64,000 bases of DNA from Wuchereria bancrofti (Eukaryota > Nematoda > Chromadorea > Rhabditida > Onchocercidae): NCBI GenBank assembly GCA_005281725.1, contig SSBO01000007.1:5056031-5120030 (forward strand), read 5' to 3'. Position 1 is the stretch's first letter, and each line of letters begins with the position of its first letter. Below, piece after piece: positions 36,902 through 52,782 of the stretch. Made by a program: the position numbers and the translations under genes. The notes below the pieces were generated by a model. That model did no database searches. It was not told where the DNA came from and was given only the letters and a program-made list of their open reading frames with translations.

Positions 36902-39900
36902 CTACAGTTTACTCAACAATTCTCCAAAATTGACAAATGCATGTCAAAAAAAGGAAATGAGGCTACTAAAATTGTTGTTGGATTTTTTATAAATGAAGGC
37001 CAGAATTAAAAAGGTTGATTTACAAGGCATAGAGATTAAGGAACAAATTAATTATTCACGGGATTAAAAAAGAAGTTCGTTTTACATCCATAAGTGAAGT
37101 AGAGAGATAATGTGATTTCATTAATTTAAATTGAGTGAAATTCTAAGCAATTCGGTGAACAGCACAACAACTTCAATTGCAAAGTATTCGACTATGACTT
37201 GCTTCTAACCTGGATGAATAGCTGAACTGAGCTAGAAGGATTTTCCGGCTGCTTAGGAAAATATTCTAGTAGAACGATCTGCACTGCGTGAGAGATACCT
37301 TACATAAAGAAAAATTGATCTGAGGCTATTAGAATAAGAAAGTTGTAAAATCTTCGTAGTATGAATCTACAACAAAAAATTAATGCGTCATGTCGCAAAC
37401 ATCTTGAATCTACAACAAAATAAAATTAATGCGTCATGTCGCAGACATCAATAGAAGCAAACCATCGATGCATTTTTATAAATCGGGAAAATTCGTTTGT
37501 GTAAAATAATATTTTTCTTAATAGCAGCCAAGAAAAGCGCAGGGCTAAGTGATCGATTTTAAGTGTACTTTTAGAGGAAATTTTTCTTTTTCCAAATAGT
37601 AAAAAATGAAGAAACCGTACCACACATCAAATAAAAAAAATAGCAATATAATAATAACAGCGATGGTCCAGAAGTCGAGGAGAAAGAAATAGTTATTAAA
37701 ATATTGTAAATGTCCATTCTTAGAAAATCCGACTAACATAAGGCCAAGAAGTCGAAACAGATATTTAAAAAACTGAAATAAGTTGATAAATTGCTATTCT
37801 ATCTGATGGTAATTAATTGCTAATTAGCGAGAAATCCCTTACCTCACACAACTATCATTCAGATGATCGTTGCTTTTATAATATCAAAACAGCCGCATTT
37901 CAGGTTTGAAATTTTTAAAACCACATTAACTTTGAAGTGAGATATTTGGTAATGTTGTAAAAACCTGTCAAAATTTATCTTGAACAATGAATGATAGCGT
38001 TTAACAAGTAAACATCAGAAAGAAAGAGTAGAAAATGATAAGAAAAACTGATTACAAAAATCGAAGTGCATAATATATACAATAATGAAATTTGACTATT
38101 TAAGATAATTGATCTGGTCAAATTTGAAGAAATCAAACTATTTTCAAAATTTGTAAAATTCACTCATCAATACTATTAACACACATTCCTGATCAACAAG
38201 TTCTCTCAGCATTATGTCATATGTTTCTACAACCTATTAAAAAACAGTATCACGGAAAAGGTTCAGACTTATCAAATTAACACTAAGAGATACCAACTCT
38301 CTTTCTTTCATATTGGATATGGTCTTATTTCTCTTATTTCATGTCACATCATAGCACTTACTGCTATTTCTTAGAGGAATGCTAAGTAAATAAGAAATAA
38401 GCTTTTGACTATACAACGACAAATATGGAATGGAAAGCACACTGATCCAGAACTTCAGTGATTATCAGGAAGGGAAAAGATCGTAAATGACAAGCTTTTT
38501 CCTGCACTTTGATTAGCTTTAAAATTGGAATTTTCTCCAACCTTAAAAAGTAGAAAAAAATTCCAGATTAAAAATTTTAAGTATCAAGAGTGAAAGTAAA
38601 AAGCTAAACATAATGCTAAAATGTATTTTTATCGCGCGACTTTACGCACTATCGTTCGCTTTTCGAAAATGGAAATCTCTGACCTTCATCGGCTTCTAAC
38701 CATCTGCTAATGGATTGATGATCAGAAGATGATAAAGGTTAAACCTTTCTGAGCTTCCGTAATGTTCCATGATGCGCCAATCTTATCCGACAATAATAAA
38801 AATTATCTTTGCTAAGCTTTCAAGCTTATTCTAAGAAAATCTGGAAAGGACGGTTTTTCTTAACTTCAAACTTTGGAATTACTTATAAATAGTCTTTTCA
38901 TTTTTTCTGATCAGAAATTATTCATTAGTCTTTTTCAGATTTTATTACTGATAATTCTATCAGGAAAATATCATCGCAGAATCAAAAGAGACTGCTAATA
39001 ACATTAGAGATATGTAATAAATAATATTAACCATTAAAAATGTTAAGAGAAAAAATAGTAGGAGAGAAATTAGTGCAATGAAATGTGGATCATTCCTTGT
39101 AGAAGATAACGATGAATGAATCACTATTAGTGTACCTAGAAAAGCAGATCTAGGTTATCGCTGCGATATCAGTCAACGTTAATGATGTTTCAGGGGTATT
39201 GCATCAGCAAGAATAACCACCCATCATCCACGTATTACAAGGTATCGTTATATTTCTCTGCAAATATGTTCTTATAAATTACTTTAAATCATCAATGCCA
39301 GCATTGCAACACATATGCATGATGTCTGTGATCAATAATAATTCTGATAAATCCATTATCCTTTTTTAACTTACTCACATTCTTCTAAGTGTCGGAACAT
39401 CAAAGACAATAAATAACATTTTTGAAAAGATCTCAAAAAAAAAGACGTATAAATATAAACTCACTGGATATAAGTACTGAAATTAGCGGTTACAACTGTC
39501 TTTTCCAGTTGCCAAGTAATCTCTACAGTAATCGTATACTTCTTAATTGCTACAGCTGCTTTTCACTCAAATGTAAAATTATTTCTAGAAAGTATGTAAC
39601 GAATGAATAATTCACTAATTAATAAGTAAATAATTATTTCTAATAATAAAACGCGACCCATAACGAAACCAATTTTGGGAAATGGTTCAATTATATCATA
39701 AAGCATGGAGAAGACAGAAGCCAATCAACCAAACGGATGTTTGTGTTCGGCGTGGAAATACAAATAAACATTTTAAGCAAAGAAGTGGAATATTTAAATT
39801 AAAGCAATGAAGGGCGCTTTGGAATAAAAGAACCATTGCTGTATCTGAAAGGTGGAAGCATTTCTTATAAGTCACAGTACTGATTCATATCGACTCGACT

Positions 39901-39974
39901 GATCGACAATCAAATGTTGAAAGCATTCATTACTGCATTTAATTTCCTCAATGCATTCCCCATCACCCACTTTT

Positions 39975-40100
39975 AATCAGTAATAATTAATAACTGATAA
40001 CTAATAATTGATAATAACAACGGTAATACAATAATTAAAAATAAAATAATAATAACCATAATAATAATAATTTATTATAATTGTTATTATTATTATAAAT
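39975..40100. repeat. AT-rich low-complexity sequence
   Basis: Repeated TAATAATTGATAATAA-like words form a low-complexity stretch with weak self-complementarity (TAATAATAATTTATTATAAT near 40060-40080). Confidence 0.75.
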
Positions 40101-40377
40101 TTAGCAAATAAATTTAGTCACTAGTAGTAATGGTTATTAGTTTAAATATTCCCACTTAATTATTATAATTAATTCAGAAATAAAGAAAATATCATTATTA
40201 ATATGCTTGAAAATATAGGCCACGATTTAAACACTTTAAGCAGATAGATGTAAGCACTTTTTTTGTTATATACTTAGTAAATGGATCCGATCTTTTGCCC
40301 TTCTGCTTACATTCATTCATAAGCGCATGAAATGAAATTCCCATCTATTGTTATGGTAGAAATAATCAATTTTTTAA

Positions 40378-40662
40378 ATGATTTTGTTTCGAAATTTTTA
40401 CACAAAAAAAGCTTTTCATGAAAATCTTAAGCGGATGCAACAGTGCAGCACAACCGCAAACTTCATAAAGAATTTAGTTACCTGGTTTGAGATGACAAGG
40501 CAGCACTTAGATATGAAAATGATTTTACAGCTCACTACAGAAGCCAACCTTAAGCACCAGTACCACCGAATATTATTTAATGTTTATGGTAAATCGTTTA
40601 CTGAAGAGACAAAGACATTCAGTTTTTTTTTTTTCAGAAAGACAAATACAACAAAAAGATAA
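40378..40662 (+). CDS. hypothetical 94-residue open frame
   Basis: Starts MILFRNFYTKKAFHENLK, with a middle part STTANFIKNLVTWFEM that vaguely recalls the NFI..WFD motif of P-element/THAP9-like transposases. The C-terminal part runs into a T-rich stretch (FSFFFF) and is probably not coding; a GT donor occurs after NVYG (near 40590). It may be an exon, an old transposase fragment or chance. Confidence 0.22.
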   Translation: MILFRNFYTKKAFHENLKRMQQCSTTANFIKNLVTWFEMTRQHLDMKMILQLTTEANLKHQYHRILFNVYGKSFTEETKTFSFFFFRKTNTTKR

Positions 40663-42348
40663 ACATATCAAATATGAAAGAGCACCGCAGTATTAATTCA
40701 TTGATAAACAGACCCCCAACATATAATTTCATAATCAGAAATTTAGCTGACGAGTAATAATTTGGATTTGCTTTGATAACACTAGAAAATGTTCTTCTAC
40801 AGTGAGTAACTTCTGACTTTCTGAAAAAATTGCGGACTTTTCTTCAGAGCATTATATTACTCGGGAAACAATATAATTCCCAGTTTTACCCACAAAAATT
40901 AGAAAAGATGAAAACTCTCAACAAAGTATCTCGAGAAACAGAAAACATTTGCAACAGCTGCGTAAGTGTTGCAGTTTTCCGTTTAATTTAAAGTACATGT
41001 GCAGCCCTTTCGTGATTGATTAGCATTCATCAAAGCCATATCAAAATGATCACTTTAAGCGTATTTGATACGAAATGTCCTATCTTTTAGTACACATAAC
41101 TGAAACTAGATCGACTACATCGCCTTAACTTGTTTCCTTAATTACTACACGAGCTGAAAACATCCAAAATTATCGCTGGTTGCAACAATCAAAGCAAAAT
41201 ATTTGGAGGTTTACGTCTACGTCACATCGGAGAAATGAAACAGATTTTCCTGGTTCACTGAGCTTTTCTCTCCAGTTTTATATAATATTCCTTGCGATAA
41301 TTTGACAAAAAGGAAGATTGAACGTATAACTCAAAAAAAAATTTGAATTTTTGGTTTACAATATTTCTGTGTTGTAAACAGCGTTTGGCAGGCTATAGTA
41401 CATTCCTTTTACATAGTGATAAAAGAAGACAGGTTGAGGCATGAAAACTGGAGTGGACGTATAATCAACAATATTAAATTGATGATGCGGCGTGAATCCA
41501 CATCGAGATTATTTGAGACCAGATCTGAAAGCTTGAGTAACACCAAAATCAGAAGGCATCAAAGGTGTTAGAAAATCCTCATAAACGTACAATCTCGAAT
41601 ATTCCTATTAACTCAAATAGTCATGCAAATAAACCTTCACTAACGACTAATTGGTAATAAAAATTTTAACTAAAATCATTCAATCCTCGATTTACATATT
41701 TGCAAAATTGGCACAAATCGCGATGTATAGAATGAGATTTATAAAATTGTTTTATTAAAAAAATTACCAAAAGATCACCCAAATAAAAACATTTTGTGTT
41801 TTTACATAGCGAAAGAAAAGATATCACATAATGTCAGCAGATAAGAAGTTGGCAGAATAAGATATCATCATATAAAAAAAAAGTGAAAATTCTAAACGAA
41901 ACCAGAAGAGTTATTAAATATAACTGGTAAAAATGAAGGAAAAAAATTAACCAAAGAGTTCGCCAAAATGAATAGAAAATATGAAGTCCGTAATCATCCA
42001 AAAGTTTGATGTGAAATAAATTCTAAAATCATCGCTTTGATACGAGTTTGGGAAGGAAAATGGCCAAATGGCCAATGGGTCTTCACTGATTTGTCAAAGT
42101 AAAGCAAAGTTTTCGCATTTTATTTGAAAATGTCATATTGAAAGTGCCGTATCGATAGGTCTCAAAAATTGAAAACTATAAACACATTTTTTCATTCCAT
42201 TTACTCCATATTCTTGAGGATATTCAAGAAAAATTTTGTTTCATCCACATTAGTGGAATATATTTATTCTCAGACCAAGCTTTGAGCTAGTCTTTCAAAA
42301 TTCATTCTTTTCAAATGCGTTAATAAAATGTAAAATCTAGTTATAGCG

Positions 42349-45058
42349 CTATATTTTGAAACGTTTTGAATTCATTGAAACATAACTGCCAGGATTTGTA
42401 TAAACACGAAGCGTAGAACCATTAGATAGTTTTGCATGTTTATATTCCTCACTGTTCATTGTCTGTATCCATGGTTTATTATTGTCTGGTAAAGTTGGAT
42501 ATAATCTTCCTTGAGGTAAGACTTTTCGTTTTCGTGTGTAGCTTCCAATTCTAACGCATTCATAATTTTGGACAGTTCTGCTTCTCATCTCAACAGGATG
42601 TTGCTGTGCTCTCACTGTTACATTATCATTCCAAAACGTAATGCGCTTCTCTTTGCGTCTCAGTGAATTATTCTTAAATGCCATTGGCTGATCCTCCAAA
42701 CTAAATACCATTGTTAGAAAGAGATCTGACTTAATACAGCATAGGGTGTAACAGTTCTTTCTGTCCTTCTCTATTTTGAAAAAAGAAAAAGAACACAAAC
42801 TTGGCAATAGAAACATCTTCATATTCTTCTTCTTCACCGCAAAAATCAACATCAAATTTGTCAGTAACAGAGTTCACAAACTGCAGAAGCGATCTCGAAC
42901 GTCCTTAAAAAATTTTTCGTTATTATTGTCAACGATTTTAATTCGGTCCAGTAATGAAAATTCTTCTCAGAAAGTGTTCACTAATTCGTATGGCTCTGAA
43001 TGAAATAAAGAATTGCATCATCATTCCTCAAAATAGTCTTCGGACTGGCAACTATCACTTTTTCTAGCATATATATCGTCCCTAACCATAATTAATAACA
43101 AACCAACATAAAATGACTTCATTTTCTTTTAAATATTTTTATTAATCACTTCAGTAAATGAATAAATAAATGTTCCCGTTTGTACCACTGTTGTTTCTCT
43201 TAAACAGATTGACTATGAACAACTGACCTGCGAGTGGAGGAGTTCGTTTTGGTAGCTGAATCGAGGACGTTGTAATCTGTTCCGTTTCTTCTTCACTACG
43301 TTTTTTCGATAAAGGTGACAAGTTCGGTGCAGCGAGTAAACATACTGAAAGCATCAACACCGCAAGGCAAGTACCAGCATGTACCTTTCGTTTCGATCCA
43401 TTAGCAACCATGTTTTGCAGTTTTCGCAATTGCGATAAATATGTTGAATTTAATGTTTTCAGATGTTCCACCTGCAACTGGTTCTTCATTTTTGTTATTC
43501 TAATGAATGAAACATTTATAAAGTAAGAAAAAAGAATAAGGTTGATATGTGAAATCCTTACCAGAACCACGTACAACTCCCGTTTTCTCATTTAAGCACA
43601 ACTTAACAATATCGTAAACGAAGAAAAATCGAAAAATGGAACAGCTAGAAAAAACACCTGTTTCTTCAGTTCCTCGTTCTCCTGAGTGTAATTCTCCACA
43701 CGGTCCTCTAGTGCTTCAATATAGTCCTGAAAGCTTCGTAATGAAGTCAAAATATAAAAAAAATATGAAAAAAGTAGAGATCCAACAATAAATTACTTGT
43801 TTTTTTTTGCGACTTGTTTGAGCTGAATGTTTATTTCTGATTTTTCGACGTATACGCTTCAATTCTCTTTCTTCTGCTTTTGTCAACGGGTAATATTCTG
43901 GCAACCGAATCCCTTCCTTTTTACACAATTTCTTTTCTTCATCGGTCAATATAAGTGGTGAGTATTTCCGTTTGCCTAAAGATATTTCTAAAACAATACA
44001 TTAAGATTATACTTTGAATTATCATTGATGTCGCTATTTGTCTTAAACCTCTGTTTTAGTGCTAAAAAATACCAAATAATAAATATATAGGATAGAGTAA
44101 AACAATAAGAACAAAGCATGTAAACGGTTTTAATATGATAAGAGAATAGAGTGTCAAAAAAAAAAATACCTCCCAAGCCAATTCGAGTAAATGGCGTTCT
44201 TGTCTTCTTGTTAATCTCAATTATATTGAACCGATTCGCTTTATGCATAGAAACAATCGAAGGAGTAGAGCAGACTGCTTTTAAAGTATGCTCTAAAGAT
44301 ATATATGAACACTGACAATTATCAGAGTACTCAACTGATGAATTATAGGAAACATACCTGTTTTAATTTCCCTTTGTGATGGTGGTAAAATGTTTTGTTC
44401 ACTGTTCCAATCTTCAAGGATTTCTCTACTTGCTTCCTAAATACCGAATTTAAATGAAGTAAGTTTCGTACACTTAAAGAAGTAAGGAAATAAAAACGAA
44501 ATCTCAATCAGTAAAAGTAAATTACTTGAAGCACGTCAAACTGTCCCTCTATACTCTGTAGAAACGAAGCCACGGAACTGCTTCCCTCATATGTCGATGA
44601 TGTAGCTGATTCTGCTAAAAACGAATTACAGTAAGCTGAGAATTACTGGTTCTCAAACTTCAAAAATTCATTTTATAATTCAAGAGGTCAACATCAACTG
44701 CACGCATGCACAAAAACGATTAGACAGTGACAAGTCACGAAATCTCGTAAAACTCATCCACTTGCCCTCACAAAAACTTACTTCGTACAGACGCATAGGA
44801 ATGTTCCTCTTCAACAACATTCTCTTGCAAGTCTAACTGCAAACATAAACTATCCAGCAAACAATTCGGACCATCTAAATACGGCACTGGCGATATGTAC
44901 GACACGTTAGACTCCGAATTATTTTCGACGAGACTAGGGTCATCATACGACAAAAATGGACTATAAACATCTGCGGGGTTGCCACCGGATAACATCAGAT
45001 CTGTATGTGGGTCTGTTAATATTTTATCCAAATCGAGATCGAATGGTGTACTGTCCAT
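42349..45058 (-). CDS. CREB3-family membrane-bound bZIP transcription factor
   Basis: CREB3-type factors sit in the ER membrane, are cut by site-1/site-2 proteases in the Golgi, and the freed N-terminal part activates transcription. The start [14 protein letters not shown] (45058) follows a TTATTTCAG acceptor. The N-terminal region is acidic. Then [20 protein letters not shown] leads into the basic region [15 protein letters not shown] and a leucine zipper ([37 protein letters not shown]). A membrane segment follows directly ([17 protein letters not shown]), then a luminal C-terminal part to TAG at 42349. The order basic region, zipper, membrane segment and the upstream PLTKAEER motif are diagnostic. 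C. elegans crh-2 is the likely relative. The exon border around 43200-42720 is not fully resolved. Confidence 0.9.
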
Positions 45059-46220
45059 CCCACCTGAAATAAGAATACTGCACGTCTATACACTTTTTTT
45101 TGTGCAGTCCCAGACATCCGAATATTTTTGAAAAGTGACTGAAATTTAAAAGCTGGCAGTTCATTAAAATATCACGTACATACTAACGATACAATATTTT
45201 TCTGAATACGAAGCTTCGAGATTTTACTGATATGTGTGTGAATGTTTCTTGCTAAACGGAGAAAACGATTAATGTATACAAAAACAACTAACAGTATATA
45301 AAAGGCTACTGGTAATGGAACAATTTGCATCAAAAACACAGAAAATCTAATTGATAATTGTAGCAGAAAAACTCTGACAATTCAGTTCATTCAGTTTATA
45401 AATCAAATTTAAATATTAACGTATAATGAAAAAAATTCAATATGAACGAAGGTGGTATAAGAAAAATGAACAAATTGAGAACATAAACTGGCAGAGACAC
45501 TCTCGTAAATGCAACTAATAAGTAGTACTAAGGTAGTTAAAATTATATATATAAAGGAATGATCTCAAAGTTTTAACTTGCCAATTTCCTTTCCTAACAG
45601 ACTGGATAAAAGAAACTGATAAGATCACATATTTATCAAATAAGAATAATGGAAAAAAATTATAACAATGTAAAAAATCAAAGTAAGAAACAACAAATTA
45701 GATTTCATGACTTGAACATGCAAGATTTTGTGAGGTATGTAAATGTATATATATATACATAGAGAGAAAGAGGAAGGAAGGAAGTATGCATTTCTCCAAA
45801 TTCAAAAAATTGCATTCGCAGCATTTTTTTGATTTCAAATTTAAAACTTTGGTACTACGTGGAGGCAAGGACAAAACTGTTTAAGAAAAAGAGGTCAACA
45901 TAAAAGACATGTAAAACATTCCAAATAAGAGAAAAACCAAACCAAAAATAAACTAAAGTGCGCTTTGCAAACAGGAACAAAAAAGTATAATTAGGAATAT
46001 TTTATCAGAATGATCTAAAAACAAACTCTTAGAAACTCTTCGCTGTTTATATCCGATCGATTCTTTGAGAAATACTGCCCTCCACTGCGAAATTTGAAGA
46101 AAGGAACCAGCCACAACAAATCAAACTGTTGTCTTGGAAGTGATAGCAATAATTTAAAGCTCTTCATGCAGAAAGTGAAAGAACGAAACGATCAATATGA
46201 AACCGGATGCCACTAGAAAA
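45059..46220. other. spacer between two minus-strand genes
   Basis: AT-rich sequence between the 3' end of the tyrosine kinase gene and the start of the CREB3-type gene, with a short (TA)n/AG-rich stretch near 45745-45785. No further gene was seen. Confidence 0.5.
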
Positions 46221-49520
<3,300 letters not shown>

Positions 49521-50701
49521 ATCTCTGTAATATTTACATTACGCAACATATCAACAAAGTGCATGGCAACTGCTGCCTTCCGCAAGGGGAAGCTCACTGA
49601 GATATGTCATAATAAAACTTAAGACATAGATCTCTCAAAGCAACAGGAGAGACAAGGATTCACTGCTAAATGTTTTTTTACTACAGTCAGACTTTAATCA
49701 CTAAACATCCCAAGCAATAACAGCAGTAATAGCACGAGATTATCTCATAGACAACTTATTCCATTAAAACAATAGTAAAAATAATAACTGTTGTTCGCTA
49801 CTATTTTGTTGCCATGAATATGCCAGTTGAATAGCGATCCTTAGGAGAAAAAGTGAAGGAAATTTTCCGAGAAAATTACAACTTATAAAACAAACTATAG
49901 GCCTGATCCTTCCTTCGCTGATGGTGCTTGTTCTCAATATTCTATCCCAATAAAATGTCACTCTGCTTGAGACGAATTCAATACACTGGTATGATACTTC
50001 TCTAGAAAATTAAAGTGATTTAATAAAATAAAAGGAAAATTTGAATAATAAGCGAACTTTTAGACAGCTATTCCTACTATCAAGTACTCCCACAACTCGT
50101 TCTTCCCTCTTTGTTAAATGGCTATTCCTATCATCAAAATTTTCGCCTTTTACTGCATGTAAAATTTACATCACAAATAAACATTATAACATAGGATAGA
50201 ACAAATAATTCAAATTCTGCACCTGAAGCAACCTCATAATACAACTAACAAAGTAATATTTTAGTTTTTATTAAAAAAGTAGTCAGAGGAAGATCAAATA
50301 AATCCACAAATATACTGAATAGTAAAACGCTCGGAAAAATACATCACGTCTTACATTCCATTCGTATAGTAATCAGAGAAAACATTCGATACAAAATCAA
50401 AACCATTCATTAGGCAGAAATAATATTCTTATACATAACAAAAACATTTTAAACAAGAAAATTCCTTGAAAAGAACCCCTAAATTCACAGATACATTAAT
50501 ATGATTTAAACTACAACTAAAACTTCTCAACTGATGCCATGATATATATAATACGTATATAATTAACCGTGCTCCATATTATATCCATAATAACGAAAAA
50601 ACATCTTTAATCTTACCGGAAACGCACACATTTGAATTACTGGAAAGAGTGGAAGTGATAAATGAGAGACCTAAAGCGCACTGAGAGATCTCTTGCAGTC
50701 A
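49521..50701. other. spacer between two minus-strand genes
   Basis: AT-rich sequence between the LysM-domain gene (upstream) and the tyrosine kinase gene. A TTACAG acceptor lies four bases before the kinase ATG. No further feature is supported. Confidence 0.5.
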
Positions 50702-51979
50702 TCAGTTTTTCATAAAACTTTTCTTGGCAACATGAGATGTCTTTCGTTCTTCTTCCACAAATGTCAGTATTAACGGTACAAAGATGAATATGAAAATGAC
50801 GAATACCACAATGAACCAAAGTCCCTGTAACGAACGAATCTTGATAGATTTTACATAAACGTTACATTAAGACCTTTATTTTAACAGATTTAAAGAAAAA
50901 AAAAGGAAATACATTAACGACGAAAGCTTATTGCACTTTGCAGTTGAAAGCATGACACACACGTGAGACAATTTGCAAGCGATCCGCCATGGAATCTGTG
51001 AACCTATTGGTCAATGTATAAAAACGGCTTCAAAATAACTATCAGAATCCAACTGCCAAAAAAACCACTCACATAAAAACGTAAAAATAGTCATAACCAC
51101 CTTAAAAGTAGTGTCAGGAGATCTTGCATCTACGAAATGAACAGCACCATCCGTATTTTCAACTGACAAATTATCCCGTATCTGTGCAACATAAGCATCT
51201 GTTTTCTCAAACAACTCCTCGACACTTTTATCAGATAAATCATTGCTGCTCAAAAGAGGCCTGCAAAATACATGATGGAAATCATAAGAATGAACAAAAA
51301 ATAGAAGAGTATATATATATACTTATGTCTCCTCAGTATGCAGTTTTTTCAGAAAGATATTTGAAGATATTTTTCAGAAAGATATTAGCTTTTATTAACC
51401 TATCATCAGCCATTTCTTCCGCCAGCGGTTCGCCACAGTTATCGTTACCTAACAAATGACTTCCGTGTTCCAAATCCAGTTCCTTCCGCAATTTGCTCAC
51501 TGGGATTTTGACAAATGGCATAGCATAAATATCCTGCTCAGAAACGATGTTGTTGACCCTTTTCAAGTCAGACAGCTACAAGCAAATTATTCCATTTCAT
51601 TTGGTTGGTCAGTAAGACGACAGTCAAGCAGAATGAAATTGTTCAGCGTTAAGAGATGAACTTATTTGGTTACAAGACAATGAATACATACCGAAACGGA
51701 GTACTGCACGGCAATTTTGTTTAAATTATCACCTGGCCTTAATTTCTTCTCGATAATAATCTGTAATCAAAATAAGTTGCTTATGTAATACACAGTTCAA
51801 AATGAATGATATCAAAAAATAAAAAAGGAATGGTTATAATAATAAAAAAAATTAACTTTATTGCCATTCATTGTCTTGTCCCATCGATTTCGATTTTCTC
51901 CATTGTTCCTATTAGCATTCCTCGATCGTAATTCTATCGTCTCCGTACTGCTGCCTTCAACAGCACGTGGAGTGATCAT
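50702..51979 (-). CDS. LysM-domain single-pass membrane protein, LYSMD3/4-like
   Basis: Five exons join in phase. The protein starts MITPRAVEGSSTETIELRSR (ATG 51979, five bases after a GTTTTCAG acceptor). The LysM domain follows: IIEKKLRPGDNLNKIAVQYS, then LSDLKRVNNIVSEQDIYAM and FVKIPVSKL, which fits the family's order of GDTL, Q/YG and N..L..G-like positions. An acidic middle part and FEKTDAYVAQIRDNL follow. Close to the C-terminus is a strong membrane segment (GLWFIVVFVIFIFIFVPLIL) and a short basic tail (SHVAKKSFMKN). This is the layout of animal LYSMD3/4, which are Golgi or plasma-membrane proteins; vertebrate LYSMD3 has been reported to sense chitin. It lies divergent to the IDH alpha gene. 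Confidence 0.88.
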
Positions 51980-52484
51980 TCCACCTGAAAACAATTAAAA
52001 AAGACAAACTTCTACAGATGACAACAAAAACGTCAAAATTTTCGAAGAACTATTATGTACGAGTTTTTTTTTAAGTTTGACAGTCACTCAGCATAACTAA
52101 ACAGTTTACCTTCACAGTTCAATTACTCTTGTTTATGGGAGAGTAAAAGGGTCAATGAACAAATCTATCGACTACAACAAAGCATGAACATTTTCTATCA
52201 TAATAAAATTGGTACCACTTATTCGAATTTAGTCTTATTTCCTTAAGTAGTTTTATTCATTTTGATAAGACCTGAAAATATTAATAGTCTTTTCATGACT
52301 CTCATGAATCCATAACAATGAGGTGCAGTCTGATTGTGTTCGGAAAGAGTATACACAATTGGAAGGTCGTATAAAATCCTTCATCATCGGTAAATCTTTT
52401 AGAAGCTACGATAAAGAGTGTTTATGGCGTTACTTATTCAAACCACCAATAGAAATAAAAATATCGCGAACATGCCGTGCGTGA

Positions 52485-52495
52485 CACGTGACGTG
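52485..52495. promoter_or_regulatory. E-box CACGTG overlapping a TGACGTG half-site
   Basis: The sequence GACACGTGACGTG holds the palindromic E-box CACGTG (52485-52490) followed by a CRE-like TGACGTG (52489-52495). The context GACACGTGAC differs at one position from the GTCACGTGAC (CLEAR-type) element bound by TFEB/HLH-30. Function is only inferred from the motif and from its place in a divergent promoter. Confidence 0.3.
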
Positions 52496-52550
52496 TTCCT
52501 GTGACAATGCACACAATGCAATTATAACTCTGTGAGGGGGCGGATCGATT

Positions 52551-52622
52551 TGTTGTGTGTGTGAGTGTGTGTATGCGTACGTATGTATGTATATGTGTGT
52601 ATGTATGTGTGCATATGTGTGT
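52551..52622. repeat. TG/TATG-rich repeat tract
   Basis: About 70 bp of alternating purine-pyrimidine sequence (TGTGTG, then GTATGTATGTATATGTG). It sits about 160 bp before the IDH alpha start codon. Confidence 0.9.
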
Positions 52623-52782
52623 TTAGTGATCAGTTGAATGATTTGTGGTGGTGCTAGGATGCACTGAGATGGGTCCTTTAGCTGACTGACTAATTACTCC
52701 GAACCATTCTAAAGGGACTTGTTAATTCTTATCATTGATGTACATTTACTTCCGGTCAGAGACTGAATTTATCATTTTCAGT

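Larger units (their letters stand above)
36902..42348. other. long AT-rich region with few features
   Basis: More than 5 kb without an exon set that I can join. Simple AT-rich, ATAATA-like sequence occupies about 39975-40100. A hydrophobic minus-strand frame at 37545-37739 and a 94-codon plus-strand frame at 40378-40662 are the only longer frames. No terminal inverted repeats or long repeats were recognised by eye. Confidence 0.45.
51980..52782. promoter_or_regulatory. shared divergent upstream region of LysM gene and IDH alpha gene
   Basis: About 800 bp between two start codons that point away from each other, so the region presumably contains both promoters. It includes an E-box and a TG-rich tract listed separately, and the T-rich acceptor before the IDH alpha ATG (ATTTTCAG, ending 52781). 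Confidence 0.5.

Noticed and set aside
37545..37739. Minus-strand hydrophobic frame (FWTIAVIIILLFFLF) as a separate membrane protein
   Set aside because: It is T-rich low-complexity DNA with no clear start or splice partner; it is kept only as a possible first exon of the gene at 36378-36901.
43151..43591. 146-residue continuous minus-strand frame taken as one exon
   Set aside because: Only its middle part is coding (zipper end and membrane segment); its start and end read through introns of the CREB3-type gene.
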